64,000 bases of DNA from Planctomycetales bacterium (GCA_026400835.1 JAPLOA010000046.1:1-64000), one strand, 5' to 3'; positions 44,219 to 55,223 are shown, counted from the first letter of the stretch. The notes: generated from the letters alone by a model not told the origin. A program made the numbers and translations.

Positions 44219-44833
44219 CTATTTCTTTCGCAGCGATCGAGGCCGCGACAGGATTTCGTTCACCAGTATGGCATGACGTACGCCGGCTGGAGTCTTGAGG
44301 ACTGACAGAATGTCATCGGCCGCAGCGGAACCGGTGTCCGAGGCGGACATTTCCACAGGCTTGCTGGATTGAGATCCCAGATGACTCCGAACTCGTTCGT
44401 CGATATCTTTTTTGACGAAGTTGTCGACGTCTCGCCCCATATGGCTGCGAACGTGGTCACCGATGTAGGAGTCGACGTGTTCGGCAACGCCCGAGCCGAC
44501 GCTTCGGGGCTTCTGGCCCTTCTTCGACATCTGCTGTTGTTGTGAGGCGGTTGGCTGTTTCTGTGGATTCTTTTTCTGGGGCTGCTTTGGTCGCTGTTGT
44601 TGACGTGAGCCCTGATTCGGCTGATTCTGTGGCCGTTGCGCACTGGCTTGCTGCCGATCCTCGGGCGGCAAACCCTCGAGAAATCTGCCCATACTCTCCT
44701 GCGCAGGCGTCATCGGAGGTCGCGGTGGCGCGGCGGGGTTCCTGGCCGCGGCTTGCTTAACGGAATTAATCATTCCGACAATGACCGAGATCAGCACGAA
44801 GAGTGGCACAATGAAATCGAGAATATTCTGCAT
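44219..44833 (-). CDS. Membrane-anchored Gln/Pro-rich protein, unknown function
   Basis: A 204-residue protein I do not recognise. One N-terminal membrane segment (residues ~4-24, ILDFIVPLFVLISVIVGMI) is followed by a Pro/Gln/Lys-rich disordered part with runs such as QQQRPKQPQKKNPQKQP. A more ordered C-terminal half has three similar units, VAEHVDSYIGDHVRSHMG, RDVDNFVKKDIDERVRSHLG and a shorter one, ending in a helical segment (GVRHAILVNEILSRPRSL). The C-terminal piece AILVNEIL resembles the end of other planctomycete membrane-anchored hypotheticals. ATG 44833 has GGAG at eight bases. It follows a 70-residue membrane protein by 27 bp, so the two form an operon. Confidence 0.7.
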   Translation of the reverse strand: MQNILDFIVPLFVLISVIVGMINSVKQAAARNPAAPPRPPMTPAQESMGRFLEGLPPEDRQQASAQRPQNQPNQGSRQQQRPKQPQKKNPQKQPTASQQQQMSKKGQKPRSVGSGVAEHVDSYIGDHVRSHMGRDVDNFVKKDIDERVRSHLGSQSSKPVEMSASDTGSAAADDILSVLKTPAGVRHAILVNEILSRPRSLRKK

Positions 44834-44860
44834 GCATCCCGCTCCGTTCTTCGAATTCCG

Positions 44861-45073
44861 TCAGGCCGATTCGCGTTCACGTTTATCGGCGGCTATGTCG
44901 CTGCTGGTATTGTCCAGATCTCTTTGCAGCCGACCGGGAAGCCGCCTGACGACGGGTCGCGTACGCGCCTTCGCCATTCGGTCTTCCAATTCAGCTTTCA
45001 CTTGACGTCTCTGCAAGAAGCCCCGCAGGACTCCATACAAAACAACGGCAACAAAAATTGTGAGCTTTTCCAT
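44861..45073 (-). CDS. Small single-span membrane protein, unknown function
   Basis: A 70-residue protein: an N-terminal membrane segment (MEKLTIFVAVVLYGVLRGFL) followed by a basic, probably helical cytosolic tail (QRRQVKAELEDRMAKARTRP and on). No family recognised. Support comes from the clean membrane segment and the 27-bp spacing to the next minus-strand membrane-anchored gene, not from homology. The start could also be nine codons earlier. Confidence 0.5.
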   Translation of the reverse strand: MEKLTIFVAVVLYGVLRGFLQRRQVKAELEDRMAKARTRPVVRRLPGRLQRDLDNTSSDIAADKRERESA

Positions 45074-45421
45074 GGTCGCTGTAAACCTGCCCAACGCCAC
45101 CCTGCGTTCGCAACTCTAACGTCGGCAGAATCACGGCTCCCCGACAGAACCGCAGTATTCTGCCTTATTCATCGTCTCTTCACCAGTGAAGTTGGATTTC
45201 TGATGCCTTTGGCGGCCGTTTGAACTGCGGCGACCCCTGACAAAACCGGGAACTGCCGACTTTATGGCATCCTTTCTTTCCGGATGATTCGACGGCTTCT
45301 ATACTCCCGCCTTTGCGGCAGGCGGGAGCAGAATCGTCCACATGAAGAACTGGTCGAATTCTGCCCTGATGTAACGCCGTTTCAGTTATCAATCACATCG
45401 ATTTCTTCGGATTCAATTCCT
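45074..45421. promoter_or_regulatory. Divergent region upstream of aspS
   Basis: This 348-bp stretch separates the small membrane-protein gene (-) from aspS (+). Frames in phase with aspS extend back to 45284 but lack family features. No attenuator, T-box or repeat could be recognised. Confidence 0.35.
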
Positions 45422-47200
45422 GTGCACAGAACTCACAATTGCGGAGAACTCCGTCGCGAACATGCCGGTCAGACTGTCACGCTGGCGGGCTGGGTTAACA
45501 GTTACCGCGAGCAGGGCAAAGAACTGGTCTTCGTCGACTTGCGAGACCGCTACGGTAAAACTCAGGTGACCTTCATCACGGAAGAAGGCAGCAAGATCGA
45601 TTCTATCGCTCGTAAGCTACGCCGCGAAGATGTGATCAAAGTCGTCGGAGAAGTTCGCTACCGTGGCGAGGCCCTGGTCAATTCGAAGCTCCAGACCGGT
45701 GACATTGAACTGCGAGCAATTCAGCTCACCGTCTTATCACGCAGTAAAACGCCGCCGTTTGAAATTGAAGGTGGCGAGCTTCCGAATGAAGAGCTGCGAT
45801 TGAAATATCGCTTTGTCGACTTGCGACGCCCGGAACTCCAGAAGAGCATTATCCTGCGCCATAACCTTGTCCAGGCCGTCCGCGAATACTTCAATACTCG
45901 CGACTTTCTGGAAATCGAAACGCCGATGCTGGGCCGTAGTACTCCGGAAGGCGCTCGTGATTACCTTGTGCCAAGCCGCGTTCACCATGGGAGCTTTTAT
46001 GCATTGCCACAGTCTCCTCAGATCTACAAGCAGATTTTGATGGTGGCTGGCTACGATCGCTATTACCAGATTGCACGCTGCTTCCGAGATGAGGATCTGC
46101 GAGCCGACCGGCAGCCGGAGTTTACTCAGATCGACGTGGAGATGGCATTCGTCGAGCGAGACGACATTCTCAATACGATCGACGGACTGGTGTCATTTGT
46201 GATGCAAAAGGTACGAGGAGTCACGATGCAGACTCCTCTGCCACGTTATACCTACGCGGACGTCATGGAACGTTTTGGTTGCGATAAGCCTGATGTTCGC
46301 TTCGCCATGGAAATCGTCGATATTGGCGATATCGCCGCGGCCAGCGGGTTCGGAGTCTTCAAGGCCGTTACTGCATCCGGTGGACGAGTGCGAGGACTCA
46401 ACGTTAAAGGCGCGGCCGAAAAATACAGCCGACGTCTGCTGGACGTGGACCTTAAGAACTTCGTCGGAGATTTCGGAGCCAAGGGGCTCGCCTATATGAA
46501 GGTCACCGGCGGAAAGCTGGAATCGACCATCGCCAAGTTCTTTACGGACGATCATCAGCAACAGATTATTGCACGAATGGGTGGTGAAGAAGGAGACCTG
46601 CTGCTGTTTGTCGCTGATACTCCAAAGGTCACCAATGCTGCGCTTGCGGCACTGCGTAACCGATTAGGGAAAGAGCTGAATCTCTATGACCCATCTGAGT
46701 TCAAGTGCATCTGGGTTCTGGACTTCCCGCTGCTGACATGGAACGCTGAAGAAGGTCGTTTTGATGCGGAACATCATCCGTTCTGCCAGCCAAACCCTGA
46801 AGATGCCGAATACCTGAAAACGGACCCAGGTAAAGTTCGAGCGGATAGCTATGACCTTGTTGTGAATGGCTACGAAGCGGCCAGTGGCAGCGTGCGTATT
46901 CATGATTCAGAGATTCAGCAGATGGTGTTTGATCTGCTGAACATCAAGTCCGAGGAAGCTGAACGCCGCTTTGGATTTCTGCTTGAAGCTTTGCGATATG
47001 GTGCACCTCCGCACGCCGGCATCGCTTTGGGTCTGGACCGCTGGGTAATGTTATTGGCAGGCGATGAGAACATTCGTGACGTGATTGCGTTCCCGAAAAC
47101 TCAGAAAGCGGCCGATATGCTCACCGGGGCTCCTGCTCCTGTTGATGATCGCCAACTGAAAGACCTCCATATTGAAGTGGCTGAACTGCCGAAGAAGTAG
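45422..47200 (+). CDS. aspS: Aspartyl-tRNA synthetase
   Basis: A 592-residue class II aminoacyl-tRNA synthetase of the bacterial type. The N-terminal OB-fold anticodon domain begins [23 protein letters not shown]. Class II motif 1 lies around [23 protein letters not shown]; motif 2 is [23 protein letters not shown], carrying the conserved Arg and FRDE; the GAD insertion domain follows; motif 3 is [16 protein letters not shown] chose the GTG at 45422, which gives the usual N-terminus and length; an in-frame ATG at 45284 adds 46 unlike residues. Without tools I cannot say if it is the discriminating (Asp only) or non-discriminating (Asp/Asn) form. Cytosolic, single-gene unit. Confidence 0.96.
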   Translation: MHRTHNCGELRREHAGQTVTLAGWVNSYREQGKELVFVDLRDRYGKTQVTFITEEGSKIDSIARKLRREDVIKVVGEVRYRGEALVNSKLQTGDIELRAIQLTVLSRSKTPPFEIEGGELPNEELRLKYRFVDLRRPELQKSIILRHNLVQAVREYFNTRDFLEIETPMLGRSTPEGARDYLVPSRVHHGSFYALPQSPQIYKQILMVAGYDRYYQIARCFRDEDLRADRQPEFTQIDVEMAFVERDDILNTIDGLVSFVMQKVRGVTMQTPLPRYTYADVMERFGCDKPDVRFAMEIVDIGDIAAASGFGVFKAVTASGGRVRGLNVKGAAEKYSRRLLDVDLKNFVGDFGAKGLAYMKVTGGKLESTIAKFFTDDHQQQIIARMGGEEGDLLLFVADTPKVTNAALAALRNRLGKELNLYDPSEFKCIWVLDFPLLTWNAEEGRFDAEHHPFCQPNPEDAEYLKTDPGKVRADSYDLVVNGYEAASGSVRIHDSEIQQMVFDLLNIKSEEAERRFGFLLEALRYGAPPHAGIALGLDRWVMLLAGDENIRDVIAFPKTQKAADMLTGAPAPVDDRQLKDLHIEVAELPKK

Positions 47201-48573
47201 CCCGGACAGGACTGCTGCAAGCGGCCATCAACATGGCCGCTGCACAGCAACAATGTTTTGCGCAACTTTGTCTTGAGCAGAATTGTGCCCGGGAGCCGAA
47301 TGACGCCAGCCTTTTCTTGCGGCAGAGCTTCAAACGACTGGGAGTGAGTGATGGGAACAACAGCGATATTCCTGTTGCTCAACCGATGCAAGACCAGCAG
47401 CCGGTCGCTTTAGCCTTCTCGTTAGTGCCGTTCTGAGTTTGTCGCGATGCTCAAAACCATCCGCCTCGGCGGACGACTTGCCGCGTCCGGAGATGCGACT
47501 CCTCCCCTCGCCTCCCGGAGGTACCGATCGGAAGCCACCTGAGTTTGCCCGTCTGCGGGATGGAATACGCATCTGCCCTCAAAAACTCGCGGGCGAAGCA
47601 TAAACCAGGAAACCAATAAAAAGAAAAATCCGGGGAAACGATTCGCTCGCAGCGCGTGAGATCCTCGTTTCCCCGGAAATTATGCACCACCAGTTTCCGC
47701 GTATTCCTCTGAGCGATCAGACGAATAGCCACTGCCCATCATTGTGGTCATCACGCTACGTCGCTCATCTCCAAATCAACAGGAACGAAACCGGAACGGA
47801 GACTCAGATTATCACGAAGAACTTGTTTGCCCGAGGCGTGAAGTGCCAAGCCTCTCTACGACAAATATAGTTCTATTGGGTTGCCGCGCCACGTACCCTC
47901 GACAACACGCACGCTGCCGTGATCAAATCATCACCGGGGCGTGCCCGTCGTCCCGATTGATTTCGAGGAACTTGAATTAATAGTGCGAGAAGAACTGCGC
48001 GAAGCCACAGGTTCCATCGGAGCCAGCCAAACCCTCGTTTCAGTTCAGAGTTTTCGCCCTGGTCGCCCGGTGCCAACATATCGACTGTGATCAGAAGTCG
48101 CCCATAACTTCGAGTACATCTTCGGAATAGGACCATTCATCATGCTTCATCAAGCCTGAATACTTGTCCCGGTCTCATCTGATTCCTCGAACTTGCGGTA
48201 TAGGTCTATCTATTGCGGCAACTTACGGTAAAATTCAGGTCTGGGTCAGGGAGTGCTTAAATCCCTCCTGTCTGGTTGGTCTCGGCTCGATTGAGGAATC
48301 TGCCGCCAACAATCTCGGCTCACGCCAACCATCTTTCAGCAGGCGGGACATTGAACCGGGCACTGTCGTCTGAACACGTGCCGAAACACTTTCTGATTCA
48401 CGGCCACTATCAGTCAGCATCAATTCATCGCCGCTTACTGACCGCAGCAATAAGCCATCGAAATGGCACAGTGATTCGTCGTCACGCACGACTTCGAAAT
48501 GCGACAGACAAATGCGGATCGAGATTGCACTAACAGATCATGAGCTTCAACAGTCTCATAGAGAACAAGCAAC
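47201..48573. other. 1.37-kb gene-poor stretch with one clear inverted repeat
   Basis: Short frames on both strands show no recognisable domain or ribosome site. The clearest feature is the inverted repeat CCGGGGAAACGA (47630-47641) / TCGTTTCCCCGG (47665-47676). I see nothing else that I can support. It may hold decayed genes or an RNA gene that eye inspection cannot detect. Confidence 0.5.
47630..47676. repeat. 12-bp inverted repeat
   Basis: Arms 47630-47641 and 47665-47676 are exact complements with a 23-base loop; an AT-rich run (AATAAAAAGAAAAAT) flanks the left arm, so the minus-strand copy of the hairpin would be followed by a T-rich tract like a terminator. Confidence 0.7.
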
Positions 48574-49029
48574 ATGTTGCATAGGCCCGTATTCTCTCAT
48601 TGTTTCCCTCTGCGCCTTGGTATCGTGGCGACCGCTGCGTTCACGGGCTGCAGTGAATCGCCCCAGGATGACACATCGCTGAAGTCAACGGTGAAGGAAG
48701 TCAGGCAGCATGTTGACAACGCAGTCGATGGTAGTATGGACGCAATCGGACCCGCTCGAGCAGCATTCCTGGCGAAGCTGAAGACTCGACTCCAGTCGAT
48801 TGATCAGAAGATTGAGCAACTCGCGAACAAGGAGCGGGACCTTACGGAGGAAGCCAGAGTCGAATGGACCAAGAAAGTCGGCGAACTTGAGATTCGTCGA
48901 GATGCGGCGAGGAAAAGACTGAAGACGCTCAGTGCGGCCAGCGAGCTGGGGTGGAGCGATCTCCGCGATGGAGCGGAAGCCGCCTGGCAGGATCTTGACA
49001 AAGCTGTCGACGCTGCGATGGCCGAATAA
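48574..49029 (+). CDS. Coiled-coil lipoprotein, sll1863-like
   Basis: A 151-residue lipoprotein. The signal ends in a lipobox (FTGC, Cys26). The mature part is almost wholly helical and heptad-rich: AFLAKLKTRLQSIDQKIEQL, EARVEWTKKVGELEIRRDAA and LSAASELGWSDLRDGAEAAW, ending QDLDKAVDAAMAE. This closely resembles the sll1863-type stress-response family, whose molecular role is not known. The ATG at 48574 follows an A-rich weak ribosome site. It sits 65 bp before a transglutaminase-like gene on the same strand; a joint transcript is possible. Confidence 0.75.
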   Translation: MLHRPVFSHCFPLRLGIVATAAFTGCSESPQDDTSLKSTVKEVRQHVDNAVDGSMDAIGPARAAFLAKLKTRLQSIDQKIEQLANKERDLTEEARVEWTKKVGELEIRRDAARKRLKTLSAASELGWSDLRDGAEAAWQDLDKAVDAAMAE

Positions 49030-49094
49030 CAGTTGGTTGGACTCGTAGCCGCCGTTATCACTCTGCTCTTCGTTTTCAGGCTCAGGATCGCTTT

Positions 49095-49901
49095 ATGCTG
49101 CTTCAAGTCGATTTCGAAATCTCCTTTACGTTTCCCGAATCGACACCTGTCGTCCTCATGATGTTTCTGCATCCATCTCGCGATTCGACCGTGCGAAGTC
49201 AGGAGCAGTTTTCGATTCAACCGCCTGTCCCCGTGTCGCGATTGATCGACAACTTCGGAAACCGCTGTGCACGAGCGGTCGTGCCTGCCGGATTCGTCGT
49301 TTTTCGAAATAGTGCGATTGTGGAGGATAGCGGATTGCCGGACCTCGTTGTTCCGGAGGCCGCTCAATCAGCCGTTCAGGACCTTCCTGATTTTACACTG
49401 CCGTTCCTGTTGCCAAGTCGCTACTGCGAAGTGGACAGTGAATTGAAGGATCTGGCATGGACTTTGTTTCGCAACACACCACCGGGCTGGCCGCGAGTTC
49501 AGGCTGTTTGTGATTTTACGCATCGCCACATCCGCTTCGACTATCAGCAGGCTCGTCCCACGAGAACCGCACTGGAGGCTTATCGCGAACGCGTTGGAGT
49601 ATGCCGCGATTACATGCATCTCGCGATTACACTTTGCCGCTGCCTGAATATTCCAGCTCGATACTGCACCGGCTATCTGGGCGATATTGGTGTCCCGGCT
49701 CAGCCGAGCCCAATGGACTTTAGTGCCTGGTTTGAAGTGTTTCTTGGTGGCCAGTGGTACTCGTTCGATGCCCGAAACAACACGCCTCGCATTGGACGCG
49801 TCCTGATGGCTCGCGGACGTGACGCTGCTGATGTCGCGATCACAACGTCGTTTGGAAACAGTCAGCTCCAACGATTCAAAGTCGGCACAGAAGCGGTTTA
49901 G
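49095..49901 (+). CDS. Transglutaminase-like cysteine peptidase-fold protein
   Basis: A 268-residue protein. The N-terminal ~110 residues form a beta-rich domain (VDFEISFTFPESTPVVLMMF). The transglutaminase core follows: the active-site cysteine region ERVGVCRDYMHLAITLCRCL, the tyrosine segment ARYCTGYLGDIG, and the C-terminal MDFSAWFEVFLGGQWYSFDARNN with the expected Asp (FDARNN). In ordinary members the second catalytic residue is a His just before the AW pair; here it is Ser (FSAWFEV). From memory this FSAWFE form defines a subgroup, so it need not be a lesion, but activity is uncertain. The ATG at 49095 has CAGGA upstream. No signal peptide. Confidence 0.85.
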   Translation: MLLQVDFEISFTFPESTPVVLMMFLHPSRDSTVRSQEQFSIQPPVPVSRLIDNFGNRCARAVVPAGFVVFRNSAIVEDSGLPDLVVPEAAQSAVQDLPDFTLPFLLPSRYCEVDSELKDLAWTLFRNTPPGWPRVQAVCDFTHRHIRFDYQQARPTRTALEAYRERVGVCRDYMHLAITLCRCLNIPARYCTGYLGDIGVPAQPSPMDFSAWFEVFLGGQWYSFDARNNTPRIGRVLMARGRDAADVAITTSFGNSQLQRFKVGTEAV

Positions 49902-50050
49902 ATTCCGAGTCGAGCCTCCAGGACAGCCGGATTCGTTAAAACTCGGAGGCTCTCAACGCCCCCATCGGCGAATGTTTGTGTTCTGCTGTGAATGTGCGAC
50001 AAAGCGGCCTGCGGAAGCCGTTTCGAACTGTCAACGCAGTGAATTCCCCA

Positions 50051-51628
50051 ATGAAATCGTCTCAGCAAGTCGACGAGGCACAAAAAGTCGAATCGCAGAC
50101 AGAGGTTCAGCCGGATCAATCTGTCGGCGGTGCTGATGAGGCTTATTTTGCTCCCCGAGTTGTCCTCGGCACGATCATCGGAGTGTTCTCCTGCTTCCTG
50201 CTGGCTGCTCTGCTCATGCTGATGTTCTGGCTGCCGTCAGTTGCCGGCGGTGGATCAGTTGATGCCGACGGAGGAACAGGTAACGGCCGTGGGCGTCGAG
50301 TCGGCGACGGCAGGTCGTCCCTTGCTGATGACGCAGGCAACGATGAGGTCACCGTCTTTGATAAGGAGAGCGCCATCACGAGCACTGCACAGACAGATGC
50401 GTCCGGCGAAGCTTCCGGGGAGCAGAATAATCTGAAAGCATCGACGAACATCGCGACTTCTTCGGAGGCTGCAGCAACCGTCAAGGCCGCCGACATCGAG
50501 CGACCGCAGAAGCAGAAATACACCATTGCCCCTATTGAATCATTGCAGTCACCGGAAGAGGGTGAGCAGGGAAAGGCTCAGGCACAGTCTCCGGGGATGT
50601 TTGAAGGTCGCGGCACTGCAGAACGTGCGAAACTGGCGGCGTCGGAAGGTGGAAATGCTGCCAGTGAAAAAGCCGTGGAAGAGGGTCTCAAATGGCTGGC
50701 AAAGCATCAGGACAAAAGCGGAGCATGGAGCTTGGATGCATTCTCGCAGGTCGATGATTGTGATGGCCACTGTCGCAATCCGGGCGTGAACAGCGATGCG
50801 GGGGCAACCGGCTTCGGACTGCTGCCGTTTCTGGGAGCCGGATACACGCACAAGAGCGGAAAATACAGGAATACAGTCCAGAAAGGACTGGACTGGCTCA
50901 TCGCCGATCAGACTAAAGAAGGTACCTTTCAGAATTGTATGTCGGGCACATTGTACGCTCATGGAGTGGCGTCAATTGCGTTATGTGAAGCATACGCAAT
51001 GACAAAGGACCCAAAACTCAAAGCACCAGCTCAGAGAGCCATCGACTACATTGTGATGGCACAACATCAAGGCGGTGGCTGGAGATACGGTCCGGGACAA
51101 GCCGGAGATACGAGCGTAACGGGCTGGCAGGTGATCGCTTTGCGAAGTGCTCAACAGGGAGGCCTGAGAATCCCCACGTCAGTGTTCACGAAGGTTTCGG
51201 TATACCTTGATTCTGTGCAGACCGACAAAGCGGGCAGCGGCTATCGATATATGCCGGGTGATCGGATCACGGACGCAATGGTTGCAGAAGGACTGCTGTG
51301 TCGAGTTTATACCTCCAGCAAACTCCGACGCGGTGAACTTCGTGCGGGGGTCGAGTATCTTCAGGAGCATCTGCCACGCGTCGGCGGTGAGCTGTACTAT
51401 TGGTACTATGCGACTCAGGTGCTGCATCATTACGGTGGCGAACCGTGGGATGAATGGAATCATGTCATGCGAGATCTGCTGATTGAATCTCAGGCGACAG
51501 ACGGACACGCAAGTGGTAGCTGGGCACCACAAGGAGGACACGATGGTTCCGGTGGCCGCGTCTACGCAACATCACTCGCGTTGCTCACGCTGGAAGTCTA
51601 CTACCGGCATAAGCGTGCGTTCGAATAA
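50051..51628 (+). CDS. Membrane-anchored squalene-cyclase/prenyltransferase-like repeat protein
   Basis: A 525-residue protein. The N-terminus is cytosolic (~35 residues), then one membrane segment (VLGTIIGVFSCFLLAALLMLM), then a disordered region to about residue 200. The C-terminal ~300 residues are an alpha/alpha-barrel of the terpene cyclase/prenyltransferase type, with QxxxGxW-like units: KWLAKHQDKSGAWSLDAF, DWLIADQTKEGTFQ, YIVMAQHQGGGWRYGPGQ and YLDSVQTDKAGSGYRYMPG. The DxDD acid motif of real squalene-hopene cyclases is not visible, so catalysis is doubtful. Such proteins are abundant in planctomycetes and their role is unknown. The ATG at 50051 (MKSSQQVDEA) gives the most sensible N-terminus. 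Confidence 0.85.
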   Translation: MKSSQQVDEAQKVESQTEVQPDQSVGGADEAYFAPRVVLGTIIGVFSCFLLAALLMLMFWLPSVAGGGSVDADGGTGNGRGRRVGDGRSSLADDAGNDEVTVFDKESAITSTAQTDASGEASGEQNNLKASTNIATSSEAAATVKAADIERPQKQKYTIAPIESLQSPEEGEQGKAQAQSPGMFEGRGTAERAKLAASEGGNAASEKAVEEGLKWLAKHQDKSGAWSLDAFSQVDDCDGHCRNPGVNSDAGATGFGLLPFLGAGYTHKSGKYRNTVQKGLDWLIADQTKEGTFQNCMSGTLYAHGVASIALCEAYAMTKDPKLKAPAQRAIDYIVMAQHQGGGWRYGPGQAGDTSVTGWQVIALRSAQQGGLRIPTSVFTKVSVYLDSVQTDKAGSGYRYMPGDRITDAMVAEGLLCRVYTSSKLRRGELRAGVEYLQEHLPRVGGELYYWYYATQVLHHYGGEPWDEWNHVMRDLLIESQATDGHASGSWAPQGGHDGSGGRVYATSLALLTLEVYYRHKRAFE

Positions 51629-51700
51629 TGACGATTCGAGGACGAAGCGACTCAGGCACAGTCCCGAAAAAACTTCAGTCTATCGCAACCCGAAGCGTCA

Positions 51701-51873
51701 GTTTTGAAGTTGCGCGTTTGCGCCTGTCCCAACCCGACGCGTAAGCGAGGGATTGCGTTTCTCGGCTTACGCAGGGTGGCCGGGAACCCCTCACTGACGA
51801 GTCGGATTATGATAAATCCCAGTGTTTCTCCGCAAGCGAACAACCTCAGCGCCGAAACGCGCAACTTCAAAAC
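51701..51873. mobile_element. MITE-like ~175-bp element, copy 2
   Basis: Exact 18-bp terminal repeats (GTTTTGAAGTTGCGCGTT at 51701-51718 and its complement at 51856-51873) enclose 173 bp. The interior reads CCCGACGCGTAAGCGAGGGA, GGCTTACGCAGG and CCCCTCACTGACGAGTCGGATTATGAT, parallel to copy 1 at 21970-22144. No gene lies in it. An AACAGTCCCGAA-like motif (near 51657) just outside recalls the outer arms of the 9.8-kb element. Confidence 0.75.
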
Positions 51874-51950
51874 GCGTCAGCGAGAGATTGCGTTTTTGCG
51901 TTTTACCAGTTTCTCAGTAGATCCCTCGCTGATGCGTCGGGTTGTGGTAA
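51871..51950. repeat. Partial core copy of the same repeat family
   Basis: Immediately after copy 2, ACGCGTCAGCGAGAGATTGCG is followed by GATCCCTCGCTGATGCGTCGGGTTGTGG, the same core in its third arrangement. The 51629-52116 gap between two plus-strand genes is made mostly of these repeats and contains no gene. Confidence 0.7.
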
Positions 51951-52116
51951 TTCTCATCGTTATCGCGCCGGTGATCTTCGGAATTATGCCGGAGCCTTTG
52001 AAAGAGACGTGACACTTGAACTGCCTGTCTTCCTGATGTTCAATCTCGATAGATTCCGGAAGATGCCGAATCGCGGGGCTCTTGATTCGCATTCGGAAAA
52101 GACGTAGAAGAGTTCA

Positions 52117-53490
52117 ATGCGAGAGAGGAAAGCCCCGAACGAAGCGTCAGAAAAAATGCTCAGCCCGAACTGCGCTGGTTCACAAGCTCGACTGATGTTC
52201 CCGGGGGTGCTGATTTTCGTTGGGACGCTGACGATTTTTCTGTTTGTCGCATCGCAGAACTTCGGGCTGCTTTCGCCGCCGGAGAATGGCGGAGATAGTG
52301 ATAGCTACGAGCGGCTTGGATACAACCTCGCCGCTGGATCAGGTTTCGGGTACTGCCCTTCCGATTTGCCCATCCTGGCGGGAACAGCAGAGCCTTCCGT
52401 AGTTCAGCATTGTGAAGCCGGCTGTGATGCTCAGGAGTTTCAACTCACCGCCTATCGACCGCCGGGGTTTCCGTTTCTGATCGCTGCGGTTTATCGATTC
52501 AGTCCGATGAACTACCGGGCCGTGCGAGTTCTCAATTGTATGGCCTGTGCGGCGGCAGTGACATTGGCAAGTCTCTGGCTTGCTCGTCGGCATTGCGTGA
52601 TGGCAGCCTTTCTGGCCAGCGTGACCTGCAGTATTGATCCACGATTTCGCGAGTTTGCAGGATCATTCCTGACCGAGAACCTGGCGACTCTGGGGCTCTG
52701 CGGTTTTGCACTTTCCTTCGCCGCGTTTGTTGAACGCAAAACGGTTCTTCACGCGACTCTCTGTGGATTATCGCTGTCGGCATTGGTGTTCATTCGCTCG
52801 TTCTATGTCGCGTGGTATCCGGTTTTATGGATCGCTGTGGCTTGGGTCTTGTGGTGCGGTGTTCGTCAAGGATGCCAGAGTCGACGCGATGCGATTCGCC
52901 TCGCTGCTGTTTTTGGTACCTGCAGCCTTTTATTGACCGGCCCATGGTGGGTACGAAATTGTATCGTGTTGAATGCGATCATGCCGACGGGAACTCAGGG
53001 AGGCATCGGAATCGCCGACGGTTTTAGCGACAGTGCGATGGAGAATTTTGGAAGCTGGACCTCAAAGACAGCGGACAGGATTAACAACGAGCTGCGAGAC
53101 GATCCAAAGTTTGCGGGGCTCAGCGAAATTGAATTAGAAAAAGAACACTGTCGACTCGGTGCTGCTTTCGCCTCGGAATGGATCAAGTCGCACCCTCAGA
53201 TGTTGTTGCAGCTCACGTGGTGGAAATTCAGTCGACTTTGGGAATTCGGCAGCCCACAGCATGCAGCATTGTTTGGCCTGTGTGCCGTGGGGATGTGGTT
53301 CAGTCGGGCGACACCGTTGTGTCGCATCCTGGCGCTGCTCTTTGTGCTCAACTCTTTGACGGTGATGGCGACATACCACACATATGAACGATTTCTGACA
53401 CCTTTTCGGCCGCTGATCCACGCAATGTGTGCATGGGGCCTTACTGCCATCGTCCGATCGGTGAGGCCACTCCTGTTTCGGTCCATTTGA
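52117..53490 (+). CDS. Polytopic membrane glycosyltransferase, GT39/ArnT-like
   Basis: A 457-residue protein with about ten hydrophobic segments. After the first segment (PGVLIFVGTLTIFLFVA) a periplasmic loop carries GGDSDSYERLGYNLAAG, the acidic pair typical of the GT-C fold; YRPPGFPFLIAAVY opens the next segment. A hydrophilic loop near ~300-345 is followed by the last segments. The fold and the early acidic motif fit lipid-phosphate-sugar-dependent glycosyltransferases or mannosyltransferases, but the exact donor and acceptor cannot be told. It stands alone on the plus strand downstream of the repeat cluster. ATG at 52117; an in-frame ATG 13 codons on is an alternative. Confidence 0.72.
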   Translation: MRERKAPNEASEKMLSPNCAGSQARLMFPGVLIFVGTLTIFLFVASQNFGLLSPPENGGDSDSYERLGYNLAAGSGFGYCPSDLPILAGTAEPSVVQHCEAGCDAQEFQLTAYRPPGFPFLIAAVYRFSPMNYRAVRVLNCMACAAAVTLASLWLARRHCVMAAFLASVTCSIDPRFREFAGSFLTENLATLGLCGFALSFAAFVERKTVLHATLCGLSLSALVFIRSFYVAWYPVLWIAVAWVLWCGVRQGCQSRRDAIRLAAVFGTCSLLLTGPWWVRNCIVLNAIMPTGTQGGIGIADGFSDSAMENFGSWTSKTADRINNELRDDPKFAGLSEIELEKEHCRLGAAFASEWIKSHPQMLLQLTWWKFSRLWEFGSPQHAALFGLCAVGMWFSRATPLCRILALLFVLNSLTVMATYHTYERFLTPFRPLIHAMCAWGLTAIVRSVRPLLFRSI

Positions 53491-53830
53491 TGTCTCGAGC
53501 TGTTTTTCGCTCAAATGACCGCTGCGATGCGCTTCTTTGAGGCACAAAACAGTGTAAAACCGACTGATCATTGAACAGCGAATTGATTTCTCCAGGCGTC
53601 CTTCACTATCGTTCCGCTTGTCAATGCTCGTTTTGTGCTGGTTAGACTCGGAAATGTGGGGCGTAAGATCATTCCGGGCCTCCGGGGTTTCTCGCGACTG
53701 GCAGATTCTGGCGTGTGCAGTTGTTTCACGTGGCAGAGGCAAAAATTGACTGTTAAGCTTGTCCCCATTCAGCGGGGATACTGCCTCCAGGAGTAAGAGT
53801 TTCGCAATTTTTTTGAGTGAGATTGAATCC
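53491..53830 (+). promoter_or_regulatory. Leader region of ahcY
   Basis: This 340-bp gap precedes ahcY. A small hairpin, TCCCC-ATTCAGC-GGGGA (53762-53778), lies about 50 bases before the start codon. I looked for an S-adenosylhomocysteine riboswitch core and did not find it. The hairpin may still affect translation. Confidence 0.4.
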
Positions 53831-55159
<1,329 letters not shown>

Positions 55160-55191
55160 GCATCACTCGAACTTTGTTCGTTTGGATTACG

Positions 55192-55223
55192 AGAAGCCCC
55201 GGTCATCACCGCGGGCTTCTTTC
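55192..55223 (+). terminator. Rho-independent terminator after ahcY
   Basis: AGAAGCCC (55192-55199) pairs with GGGCTTCT (55213-55220), and TTCGTTT follows. It lies 33 bases after the ahcY stop. Confidence 0.75.

Noticed and set aside
47873-48136. Minus-strand frame of 87 residues in the gene-poor stretch
   Set aside because: No ribosome site, no domain, composition unlike a protein; kept as unannotated.
53491-53830. Possible S-adenosylhomocysteine riboswitch before ahcY
   Set aside because: The conserved core and pseudoknot bases were not visible. Only a small CCCC/GGGG hairpin was found.
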